Positions 32,969 through 41,717 of a DNA stretch of 54,325 nt are shown in pieces; positions within the stretch are counted from its first letter, which is position 1, and each line of letters begins with the position of its first letter. Made by a program: the position numbers and the translations under genes. Source of the stretch: Blautia sp. (GTDB taxonomy: Bacteria > Bacillota > Clostridia > Lachnospirales > Lachnospiraceae); the NCBI GenBank assembly GCA_023664455.1, contig JAMPFM010000001.1, positions 152,164 to 206,488 on the forward strand, read 5' to 3'. The notes beneath the pieces are model-generated. The model saw nothing but the letters and a program-made list of their open reading frames with translations, did not search any database and had not been told where the DNA came from.

Positions 32969-35487
32969 TTAAAATCCAGAATCATTTACAAAAACCAGAT
33001 CCATGATGATCTCATGTCGGAATACTTCTATATTATTACTCTCATCATAAGCTACCAGATAATACTTTTTACTCTTGTTATACTTCTTATTCTTGAATGT
33101 AAAGCGCATACGAAATAATCTCTTCTGCACATCTTCATCTCTTTTATCTGCCACATAGATATTTTCATTGGAAATCTTTTCGTTGTCTTCTGATAAAAAG
33201 TACAGCTTATATGTCGTACTCTTTACTACATCACTGACTGGCTCTGACTGAATAAAATCAAGCGTAGTAATCAGATTCGTTATTTTCTGTATCAAGCTCA
33301 CAAGCATAATCGGGACGGTATGCGTTTCTACCGTTCCCTTATCCATCTTTATATCAATTACCGGAACTAGCATTTCCTGTGGAGAGGAACCGCCATGCAC
33401 ATAATTAAGCCCAGCATTCCCTTTTGCAGAAAATACACTTGTACTGCAAGGATAGGATATCATTTTACCATCCTCATTTCCGAGCATATATCCCAATCCA
33501 ATGTTTAATACACCGTCATCTACTACCGCCTCCTTCGCAACAATGTATCTGCGTTTCTTCAATTTATCTGCTTCTTCTGCCGTACTTATCTTATCGCTCT
33601 GCTGCACCGGATTTCTTTTATAAATAAATCCGTGGTCAGATGTCACGATAAAACGATAAGTATTTGCATTGTTTGCAATTCTCTGAATCAGCTCTGTAAC
33701 TTCTTCTATCGCTTTTGCACAAGCTCTAAAAACCTCATCCTCAGTGTTTTCTCCAGCATTGTCAATTTGGTCATGATAAATATAAATCACCTGTTTTGAT
33801 GTAAAAATTTCTCTAAGCTCCATGCCTTTCAAATTCTTAATATCATTATATTTTACACAACGGCTTTCAGGTACATAGGATTGTAACACTGCCTGCCTTG
33901 TTAGTGTATCAACTGCAAACTTTCCATCTACTAACTCTTTAAAATCATCAGTCAGCTCTAAAGTCTTATGTGGAAGAAGTGCCTCCATACCCAGCCTTGT
34001 ATATGATGGAAGTACACTAAGCATCGGACGAATAGATAAGGAATCCTTACATTTAGGGTTGTCCTGCATCCGCTTAAACAATTCACATCCAACCTCAAAA
34101 CGCATACCGTCAGAAATAATTACTACTGTACGCTCCTTATTGGAACGTACATATTTATTAAAAAAATCTCTCTGTAACGGTATCACAGCAAGTGCATCCT
34201 GTTCCTGTAATCCATCATTCCATTTAGGCAGCAATTTTCCAAGATATTCATTTGTATAAATATTTTCCACAAGTTCACGAAGCTTTTCTAAACCAGATGT
34301 ATCCTCCAATTCATCATAATCCATATAAAACTCTCTGTAACTGGAATCTATTACACAGTCACTTGCCACATAATTGTCAATAATCTTCTTAAATCCATCT
34401 AACGGTTCATAACTTGCCTGACTAATTATAAAATATGCATTGCTAAGCATATGATAAACCTTTGCATACTTTCCTCCAAAATGCATCTTAGAACGCATGT
34501 CGCAAATTTCACACAGATTTTTATTATTCAGTCTGGCAATCAAATCCTCTGCAAGCAATCTTTCCTTTATCCAGCGTATCAAAATGATGTCAATCTCTGC
34601 AAAAGAATCACATTCAATCAAAGTTTTCATCTCATACGCAGAAAGTATCTTCTCTGCATCCAACACCCTTGCCACATAAGCCGACAACTCATCATATTTA
34701 TCTCGATATAGTATACTATTCATCAGATTATCCATAAATGCAATGATATTACCGGATTTATAAGAAACAAATTCTTTCCATTCTTTCGGAAGTTCTGCAC
34801 CGATATATCGGTCTGCATAAGTCACAAACATAGAAACCACAAACTTTTCTAAAGTCGGTGCCGGGGATGAATAACCAAACTGCTGCTCTACATATTTCCA
34901 GAATGATTCCAGTAAATCAAATTTCCTAAAATCTGCAATAAATCTATTATCCTCTAAAATATCATCCGTAAGCAGTACCCGGATTACTTCATCAAAAGAG
35001 CATGTACGCGTCCTACAAACAACACTCATAAGTCCAATAAGAATATTTTCCTCATTGAAATTCTCTATTTCTAAATCATAGAAACGCCGCGTTCTCTCTT
35101 TATTTTCAAAAAATTTAATATGCTTTTCAATAATAGGCTTATACTTCTCTTCTATCCCCAAATCACCTGACAAAAGAGATGCCCGGTCAGCATAAAATCT
35201 TTTAGAATAGAGCATTGTATCTTCCAAATGATTTTCAAATACCGGGGGCTTGGAAAAAGGTGCATAAATCAGATAATTTGTAGTGGTATCCACCTTTTCT
35301 AAAAAATACTTTGTATAAAACTGATTACTCATTTCCAGTTTATAGACTTTTGCATTGGCAAGCTCAATTCCATCAATATCCTCTGCAAACTCGCCCTTCT
35401 CATCATACCAAAAGACAAGTTTTCTGGTATCTCCGTAAATTCTATATTTAACTTATCTGTAATTTGTTTCAGGTTTAATTCTGCCAT
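32969..35487 (-). CDS. pglZ: BREX-type PglZ alkaline-phosphatase-fold protein, one frameshift near the N-terminus
   Basis: From 35332 to 32969 an intact 787-residue frame matches type A PglZ: TNYLIYAPFSKPP, HLEDTMLYSKRFYADRASLL, and the phosphatase-fold metal segments VVIISDGMRFEVG, IYIYHDQID and FIVTSDHGFIYKR. The missing first 50 residues are upstream in two frames: MAELNLKQITDKLN from ATG 35487, then RKLVFWYDEKGEFAEDID running into the main frame; one extra T near 35437 would join them. Normal BREX partners (brxA/B/C, pglX, brxL) are absent. It starts 5 nt after the HNH gene stop and so belongs to the AAA-HNH operon. Confidence 0.8.
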
Positions 35488-35491
35488 ATCT

Positions 35492-36163
35492 TCACATTTC
35501 CTCACCATCAAGCAAACATTTCTGTAACTGCGGATATTCGTCTGCATGTTCCCGCACATAACATCTTTTAAATGCCGCAAATGCAGATTCTCGCCTTAAC
35601 AAACTGCAAATAGTCCTCATAATTATTTTAGAATTTGGACTATGATGCAATTTTTCAAGCTGCTTATACAAAATATTCATTTCTTTTTGGAGCAACCGCA
35701 ACCGTTCATCACTAGTGTAGGTCCTCATCCCCGTATTCTGCAAGTTAAATGTTTCTGTAATTAATGTCGCTGTCCTTTTATATACCTCATCTTCTTGTTC
35801 TGTACTAATATCAACTCTATCATTTCTTAGATGAAAAGTCAGATATTGTTCCGGATCCTGCTTACAGCAATCTATAATCCCTGCATCATACTTTCCACTA
35901 TTTTTAATGCCATTACAATGTCCACATGACCAAAAAAGATTTTCCCAATCAAATTTTCTTTCTGGATATTTTCCATTTTTATGTGGCAGCAAATGTTCTA
36001 CATTAGGATCCTGCAATTCTTTTATTTCGCAAATATAACATTTATTATGAAAATCCCTTTTTAACCTTTCCACCACATCTGGTTTATCGTATCTTCCAGC
36101 CGCTTTTTTTGCCTCTTCAGCTAAGGATTCAGGCGCTGGAAAAGAGCGTACTACTTTAACCAT
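35492..36163 (-). CDS. HNH endonuclease, Septu PtuB-like
   Basis: A 223-residue HNH nuclease. The zinc and catalytic residues are in NKCYICE, VEHLLPHK (HNH His), WENLFWSCGHCNGIKN (central Asn and second CxxC), about residues 41-90. The first line (MVKVVRSFPAPESL) and overall plan match the HNH partner of Septu and retron-Ec78 ATPases. It overlaps the AAA gene by 8 nt and the PglZ start follows its stop by 4 nt, so the three are tightly coupled. Expected role: nucleic-acid cleavage on phage infection; the trigger is unknown. Confidence 0.8.
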   Translation of the reverse strand: MVKVVRSFPAPESLAEEAKKAAGRYDKPDVVERLKRDFHNKCYICEIKELQDPNVEHLLPHKNGKYPERKFDWENLFWSCGHCNGIKNSGKYDAGIIDCCKQDPEQYLTFHLRNDRVDISTEQEDEVYKRTATLITETFNLQNTGMRTYTSDERLRLLQKEMNILYKQLEKLHHSPNSKIIMRTICSLLRRESAFAAFKRCYVREHADEYPQLQKCLLDGEEM

Positions 36164-37292
36164 CGATATCCTCCCGGTTCATAAATTCAAGCTTTATCCT
36201 CTTGTATTCTGTTGCAATGCCAATGGCAAGATAGTCTGGAATTTCATCTAAATATAATTCTAATTCTGCAATTTCATTTAAGTCGTTATCAGACAGTTCT
36301 TTCTTGGCTGCCAGATATTTGTATTTTTCAAACTTTTCCTTTAAAGCATCAGACAGCTTATCAGCCCTGAAATATCCTTCTACAATACCATCATATGGAA
36401 CATCATCCAATCCATGTTCTACGAGAATTTTATTTTCCAAATCATAAATCACTACATTCTCTATACTATTTAATATAAAAGGAGAGTGCGAGGTCACAAT
36501 AAACTGTATGTTTGGGAAAAATTTTGTTAAAAACGGCAAAATATTTTTCTGCAACTCCAAATGTAGATGTGCGTCTATTTCATCAATCAGCACAATACCC
36601 GGTAAATTAAAATCAAAGGAGCGTTGTGTCTGATTTTGCATACGCATCATAATATCCAAAATAATATCTAATACCGCCTGATATCCGCTAGATAATGTAT
36701 TAAAATCAAATGGTTCTTTTCCCTGCTGTAGAATATGAAATTCAAAGGTTTCTTCATCAAATTTCAATTCTACCGTTTCATCCTCAAATATTTGCCTTAA
36801 AAGCTGTTCCAGTCTGGCAAACCATATCTGAATCTCATCCGCTTTTTCTATTTTATGGTTGTTTCTTGCTAATGCTTCTGTCATTTTTAAATCTAACAAA
36901 TATTTCACAAATTCACTTCGCGGAGCTTCTGTTAAGGTATATTGGTCTTTCAACTGTACTTTTTCTACATGTCTAGGCTGCTCTGCGTGAAATATCCTAT
37001 CAGCTTTATAATATGCCATTATATAATGATATTTATCTTTTAGTGCATAAATATCCGTAGTCGTTTGATTAAAACTGATATGCAAACCTTTCCTACTTTG
37101 CTCAAACTCTTCTTCCATTGTAAACACATTATTTAAATAGTCTGCCAGAACCTCAATTACACTTGTCTTTCCACTCCCGTTTTTGCCGGTCAAAATTAAA
37201 TGTTTTATCTGATTTTCTGACAACGGAATAGAAATGTCTTTTAGATGCCTGACTTTCCTAATTTTTAAATTTGTAATAAATAACTGTTTCAT
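36156..37292 (-). CDS. AAA/ABC-type ATPase, Septu PtuA-like
   Basis: A 378-residue SMC/OLD-like ATPase. Walker A GKNGSGKT (about 37-44), an ABC-like LSSGYQAVLDI, Walker B GIVLIDEIDAHLHLELQ and the switch FIVTSHSPFIL are all present, the pattern of PtuA and related defence ATPases. The coiled-coil insert is short, so it is smaller than classical PtuA. GGAGG lies just before ATG. First gene of the AAA-HNH-PglZ operon and AT-rich like the rest of the island. A TATAAT (about 37328-37333) could be its -10 element. Confidence 0.8.
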   Translation of the reverse strand: MKQLFITNLKIRKVRHLKDISIPLSENQIKHLILTGKNGSGKTSVIEVLADYLNNVFTMEEEFEQSRKGLHISFNQTTTDIYALKDKYHYIMAYYKADRIFHAEQPRHVEKVQLKDQYTLTEAPRSEFVKYLLDLKMTEALARNNHKIEKADEIQIWFARLEQLLRQIFEDETVELKFDEETFEFHILQQGKEPFDFNTLSSGYQAVLDIILDIMMRMQNQTQRSFDFNLPGIVLIDEIDAHLHLELQKNILPFLTKFFPNIQFIVTSHSPFILNSIENVVIYDLENKILVEHGLDDVPYDGIVEGYFRADKLSDALKEKFEKYKYLAAKKELSDNDLNEIAELELYLDEIPDYLAIGIATEYKRIKLEFMNREDIDG

Positions 37293-37358
37293 TTTGAACC
37301 TCCACGCCAGTTTAGCACATCATTCATTATAATGCTATTTTAAACCATTCCCGCCCCC

Positions 37359-37898
37359 TCAAAACCTCATCTCCACATCCCGCATCTTCCTCTCATCCGT
37401 TTCCTGGAAAAACGCAATCTGTCCGGCTCCCATCGTGCCCGCGATGATACTTGCAGGAAATGCGACGATTTTCTGATTATAGAGCGCAATATTGGAATTT
37501 AGCGCACGCTTGGCGGCGCCGATGTGTTCGTTTGTAACGGCAATCTGGTCTTGCAGCTCTTTAAATAACTCATTGGAATACAGGCTCGGATAAGCCTCCC
37601 CGATAATCTTTAGTTTCCCGATTGCATTTTCCTGATTTTCCATGACTTCGCGGGTCTGCTGTAAGCTCATCCCCCTGCGTGCCTCCACCAGCTGCACCAG
37701 GACGTCCCTCTCATGGACGGCGTATCCTTTCGCTACGTTTAAGGATTCCGTCAGGATATCGTAGCGCTTCACTAAGGCGATGTCGATTCCCGATTTTGCC
37801 TCTTCCATTTTTACTTCCAGACCTTTGATTTGATTCCGGGTCGAGATTGCCCAGACAATCAATAATACGATAATGATAAGTACTAAAATCGCTATCAT
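37359..37898 (-). CDS. lemA: LemA family protein
   Basis: A 179-residue LemA protein: a single N-terminal membrane helix (2-18) then the coiled LemA four-helix core (NQIKGLEVKMEEAKSGIDIALVKRYD; the closing YNQKIVAFPASIIA segment). Its ATG overlaps the last codon and stop of the upstream membrane-protein gene, so the two are coupled. LemA proteins form inner-membrane complexes of unclear role, often with the partner type found here. Confidence 0.88.
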   Translation of the reverse strand: MIAILVLIIIVLLIVWAISTRNQIKGLEVKMEEAKSGIDIALVKRYDILTESLNVAKGYAVHERDVLVQLVEARRGMSLQQTREVMENQENAIGKLKIIGEAYPSLYSNELFKELQDQIAVTNEHIGAAKRALNSNIALYNQKIVAFPASIIAGTMGAGQIAFFQETDERKMRDVEMRF

Positions 37899-38896
37899 CT
37901 CTGCCCTCCCCCTCTTCTTAGATTTGTAAAATTATGTTGTATACTGCCGTTTAGCGCATCTTCCAGCAGGCCTGCCGTCTGTATAAGTTTTCTCACTTCT
38001 TCCCGCACAATGCTGATATCCTGCGCTTCCTGCTCCTTTTGATAAAACCGCTTCGGGATAACCATACAGTCGGTTTCTAGTGTAATGACCATTTCATCGT
38101 CCTGTATAAAGATTCCAAACTGCTCATAATGCCGCTTCATTTCCAGAAGCTGCTCCATGACGACAGGATTCAGCACGAAAAAGGCGGACTGTTCATCCGT
38201 GGCATAGACGTCAAACTGATTGTTAAAGAGTACGTTTTCCGTCTCTATCTTACTTTCCTCCCTGCGTCTGGACGGATAGCAGCCTATTGTTTCCTTATTA
38301 ATGACTGGAATCATTTTCGTGGGCAGGATGCGGACGGCTCCAGACAGCATCGTCCGGTAATGCGCCGTGTACGCCTGTCCCCGATAAGATACCTTATAGG
38401 AAACGCGCTCTTTGCTATCCTCATGCCGCTGCATCAGATACAGATTGGAAATCGTCTGCTCCCTTCCATCCTTCTGATAGCGCAGGATACCGTTTTGCTG
38501 ATAAGAATCATAAGAAGGAAGAATCCCGTATTCGTACAATAGCTGGGGTGAAAAACCAGCCTCACGGATAAACGTCGCACCTGGCAGTTCCTGCGCCACC
38601 GCCTTTTGTACGATTTTTTCATCATACTCCTGTTCTTTCCCCTGCTTATATTTCATGAATTTCGGCGCAAAATATAGGATGAGAAACGCTACAATCCCTG
38701 AGACAATCAGTCGGAAGATATTTCCTATCCGGTAAAAAAACGGCACGCCCTCCCCTTCATAAGACAGGATTCTCTCTTCCTGAAGCAGTATCGCGTTCTG
38801 CGCTTTCAATGTCACGACAACCATACCAACTACAAGGATGAACGCCACTACTGCCATTAATATAATTCTTTTATTGTTAGAATTTTGATTTTTCAC
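37895..38896 (-). CDS. membrane protein partner of LemA (DUF3137-like)
   Basis: A 333-residue protein with two N-terminal membrane helices (about 10-28 and 62-80) and a cytoplasmic domain rich in short beta segments (KVSYRGQAYTAHYRTM; FDVYATDEQSAFFVLNP). The arrangement and pairing with LemA fit the DUF3137 type, which I call by resemblance. GTG start at 38896, whose first bases overlap the TGA of a four-codon upstream ORF (MVTV) behind GAGAGAAAGGT. Confidence 0.65.
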   Translation of the reverse strand: MKNQNSNNKRIILMAVVAFILVVGMVVVTLKAQNAILLQEERILSYEGEGVPFFYRIGNIFRLIVSGIVAFLILYFAPKFMKYKQGKEQEYDEKIVQKAVAQELPGATFIREAGFSPQLLYEYGILPSYDSYQQNGILRYQKDGREQTISNLYLMQRHEDSKERVSYKVSYRGQAYTAHYRTMLSGAVRILPTKMIPVINKETIGCYPSRRREESKIETENVLFNNQFDVYATDEQSAFFVLNPVVMEQLLEMKRHYEQFGIFIQDDEMVITLETDCMVIPKRFYQKEQEAQDISIVREEVRKLIQTAGLLEDALNGSIQHNFTNLRRGGGQR

Positions 38897-38907
38897 ACTG
38901 TAACCAT
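38893..38907 (-). CDS. four-codon upstream ORF (MVTV) overlapping the LemA-operon start
   Basis: ATG GTT ACA GTG TGA; the stop overlaps the GTG start of the following gene (GTGA). The preceding GAGAGAAAGGTATGGTTAC is shared, apart from one base, with the leader at 9992-10010. Existence as a translated peptide is speculative. Confidence 0.35.
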   Translation of the reverse strand: MVTV

Positions 38908-38996
38908 ACCTTTCTCTCTACCTGCAATTTACTGCGATGCTGCTGCTTCCCTTTTGTTTCTCATTTTCCTTGCCTTTCAGAAAAACGTCGCAATAT

Positions 38997-41717
38997 TTAT
39001 ATGATATCCGAAATCGGCGCCGGCTGCAGCTCTTTATCATCCACATTCACATAATAAGCAAAACCAAATGTACCAATTCCCGAACTGCAGGCAATCGAAA
39101 CGGAGCTTTTCTGCATAATCACCCGTTTAAAAGGAACATGGCGCAATACTTCCCGACGAATCAGCTCCTGTTGTTCCACGCTGCAGCCCGCATGGGATAT
39201 AAAGATGATATCGTCGTTGATTCTGCCTTTTCGCAGCATATGAAAATGGATAAATCTTTTCCATGCGTTTTCCAGTCTTCCGCCCCGGATTCCGGTAATG
39301 GTCAGCTTACTCTGTCGCATCGCCATCGTCGGATGCAGACCAAGCGTCGCGCAAAAACGTGCATAGGCGCCACTCACGCGTCCGTTATGATAGAAAATCG
39401 TCGCAGAAGGCATGATGAAGCGGGAAATCACCCTTCTTTTCAGCTTCTCTATCTGCTTGCAAATCTCATCAGCGGAATACCCTTCCAAGGCAAGCCGTCC
39501 TGCATATAATACTTCCAAAGCCTGTCCACAGGAAATCTGCTCGGAATCAATAACCCGGACATGATCGAAACACTTCGCTGCCGCCACGGCGACCTGGTAG
39601 CTTTCCCCCACATTTTTTGCCATAGATATGTGGACAATCTGCTCGGCATGGGTCAGGGCTTCTGCAAAAAATTCCTCATATTCTTCCACCGATACACTAT
39701 CCGCCACAGCGCTGCTTTCCGTATCCGTCGTATACTGGGTCAGCATGTCCGAGGAAATTTCCAGTGTATCCATGAAGCGTCCGTTTTCTGTCTTAATATA
39801 AAGATACATGACGCCAATGTCATATTTTTCTATATAAGATTCCGGCAAATCCCCGATACAGTCTGTCGTTATATATACTTTCTTTCTCTTATGACGTGAT
39901 ATTCTATGAATATCTGACTCTTCTCCGGGCAGTTCCTCCTGTCTGCGGTACTCGATAAGCTCTTCGGGCAGAAATCTTAAAATTTCCCGCTCTAACGCTG
40001 CTGCCTGAATCGGTTTCTCCAGACAGCCATCAAACCCTGCTTCCAAAAACTTCGCCCCAGCTTCCGCTACAGAATTTGCCGATAAAACAATTACCGCGCT
40101 GTCACGGCAAAGCCCGTTTTCCTGCTTCCGCAAAAGCCGCATCGTCTGGGCGCCGTCCATTTCAGGCATCATATAGTCCATTAAAATGACATGATAATAC
40201 TTTCTTTTCGCCATTTCCAGACATTCGCTGCCGCTCCTTGCAATGTCCACCTGTACCTTCGTCGCCATAAGAAGCTTTCTTTCCACCATCGAATTCATCG
40301 CATTATCATCCACGATCAGCACTCGCGCCTCAGGCGCTTCAAAACTCTGCTGATATTCTTCCATATAAGCATGGCTGCCAGACAAAAGCCTCACATCGCC
40401 AATCGGCGTCTTATCGATAATCTTCTGAGGGAGCACGATTGTAAACGTAGAACCCTTCGTATAGATACTGTCTACCGTTATTTCCCCGTCCATCATATCC
40501 ACGAGCTGCTTGGTAATGGAAAGTCCCAGACCACTGCCCTCTACCCGCAGGTTTTTGCGTGCATCTAACCGCTGGAAAGAATCATAAATATGCTCCAAAT
40601 CCTCTTTTCTAATCCCGATACCCGTATCCGCTACGGACACTTTCAGCCAGAGCATATCCTCTTCGATGGACTCTGCATGGGCGGAAAGAGTCACAGAACC
40701 GCTATTCGTATACTTCGCCGCATTGGTCAGAATATTTAACACTACCTGATTGATTCGCTTCATATCTCCCACTAATACCGTAGGCAGATTCTCATCGATT
40801 TCCACCTGGAACTCCAGCCGTTTTTCTTTCAAGCGCACCTGAATCATGTCGATAAGATTGCTAAAAAGCTCCTCCGTTTTATACTGGATGGGCATGATTT
40901 CCATCTTTTTCATTTCCATCTGGGATAAATCCAGGATATCATTGACAAGATTCAACAACATTTTGCTGGCGTTCTGGATATTTCTGGCATATTCCTTGAC
41001 CTCGCTCTCTTTGCTTTCCCTAAGAATCATCTCATTTAGCCCGACGATGGTATTAATCGGCGTGCGGATTTCATGACTCATACTGGCGAAAAAACGGTTT
41101 TTGGAATCGCTGATTTCCTTCAGTTCCTTCTGCTGTTTCTGGGCAAAAGAACGCTCAATCTCAAACATTTTCATCTGCACTTTCAAAATAATACCGCCGG
41201 CAAGCCCCACTGCCAGCACGGCAAAAAGTGAGTCAAAATAAGCCGCTGCCTTAGAATCCATAGGCACAATGGCTTCCGGGTGATAATATCCGTAAACATA
41301 GGTAGAGATATCTACAATCAGCGATAAAATCAGGAAAAAGACCAGCCTTTTACCTGAAAACATCAGAAAAATGTACAAAAGCCCTATCGCAAACCAGACA
41401 ACGGCTCCACCTTCCAATCCCCCGCTCTGAAAAAACATCGTCGGGAAGACCAGCAGGATAATGAGAAAGCCTATCACCGCCGCCGCAAAATCAATTTTCC
41501 GGTATTTGAAGGTGGCAACCAGCGCTACCCCCAGCACAAACAATAGGATAAAAAGCGGAATCACAATGGTTTTCACATCCATAATACCGATGCATTCCAC
41601 AATCCCCATAAAGGCGAGCGCGCTGCCAATCAGGACAATCATCCTGAAAATCCGTTCCCGCAGCTCGTAATCTCTTCCATAAATCATCTCATAGATTTTC
41701 TTAGCCAGTCTTCTCAT
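38997..41717 (-). CDS. hybrid histidine kinase-receiver fused to a DegV domain
   Basis: A 906-residue membrane kinase: six hydrophobic segments (about 24-180), HisKA with His215 in FASMSHEIRTP, HATPase with the GTGIGI/GSGLGLS boxes (about 310-430), a receiver domain (about 465-585, Asp514 in VILMDYMMPEMDG, Lys in LEKPIQ), and from about 613 to the end a DegV/EDD fold (VYITTDCIGDLPESYIEKYDI, VIDSEQISCGQALEV, FYHNGRVSGAYA). DegV proteins bind fatty acids; a fusion to a kinase suggests a lipid-linked input or output. It overlaps the upstream kinase gene by 4 nt (ATGA). Confidence 0.85.
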   Translation of the reverse strand: MRRLAKKIYEMIYGRDYELRERIFRMIVLIGSALAFMGIVECIGIMDVKTIVIPLFILLFVLGVALVATFKYRKIDFAAAVIGFLIILLVFPTMFFQSGGLEGGAVVWFAIGLLYIFLMFSGKRLVFFLILSLIVDISTYVYGYYHPEAIVPMDSKAAAYFDSLFAVLAVGLAGGIILKVQMKMFEIERSFAQKQQKELKEISDSKNRFFASMSHEIRTPINTIVGLNEMILRESKESEVKEYARNIQNASKMLLNLVNDILDLSQMEMKKMEIMPIQYKTEELFSNLIDMIQVRLKEKRLEFQVEIDENLPTVLVGDMKRINQVVLNILTNAAKYTNSGSVTLSAHAESIEEDMLWLKVSVADTGIGIRKEDLEHIYDSFQRLDARKNLRVEGSGLGLSITKQLVDMMDGEITVDSIYTKGSTFTIVLPQKIIDKTPIGDVRLLSGSHAYMEEYQQSFEAPEARVLIVDDNAMNSMVERKLLMATKVQVDIARSGSECLEMAKRKYYHVILMDYMMPEMDGAQTMRLLRKQENGLCRDSAVIVLSANSVAEAGAKFLEAGFDGCLEKPIQAAALEREILRFLPEELIEYRRQEELPGEESDIHRISRHKRKKVYITTDCIGDLPESYIEKYDIGVMYLYIKTENGRFMDTLEISSDMLTQYTTDTESSAVADSVSVEEYEEFFAEALTHAEQIVHISMAKNVGESYQVAVAAAKCFDHVRVIDSEQISCGQALEVLYAGRLALEGYSADEICKQIEKLKRRVISRFIMPSATIFYHNGRVSGAYARFCATLGLHPTMAMRQSKLTITGIRGGRLENAWKRFIHFHMLRKGRINDDIIFISHAGCSVEQQELIRREVLRHVPFKRVIMQKSSVSIACSSGIGTFGFAYYVNVDDKELQPAPISDII

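Noticed and set aside
32969-37292. Complete BREX system
   Set aside because: Only PglZ is present; there is no BrxC ATPase, PglX methyltransferase or BrxL in the window, and the adjacent ATPase/HNH pair is of Septu type.
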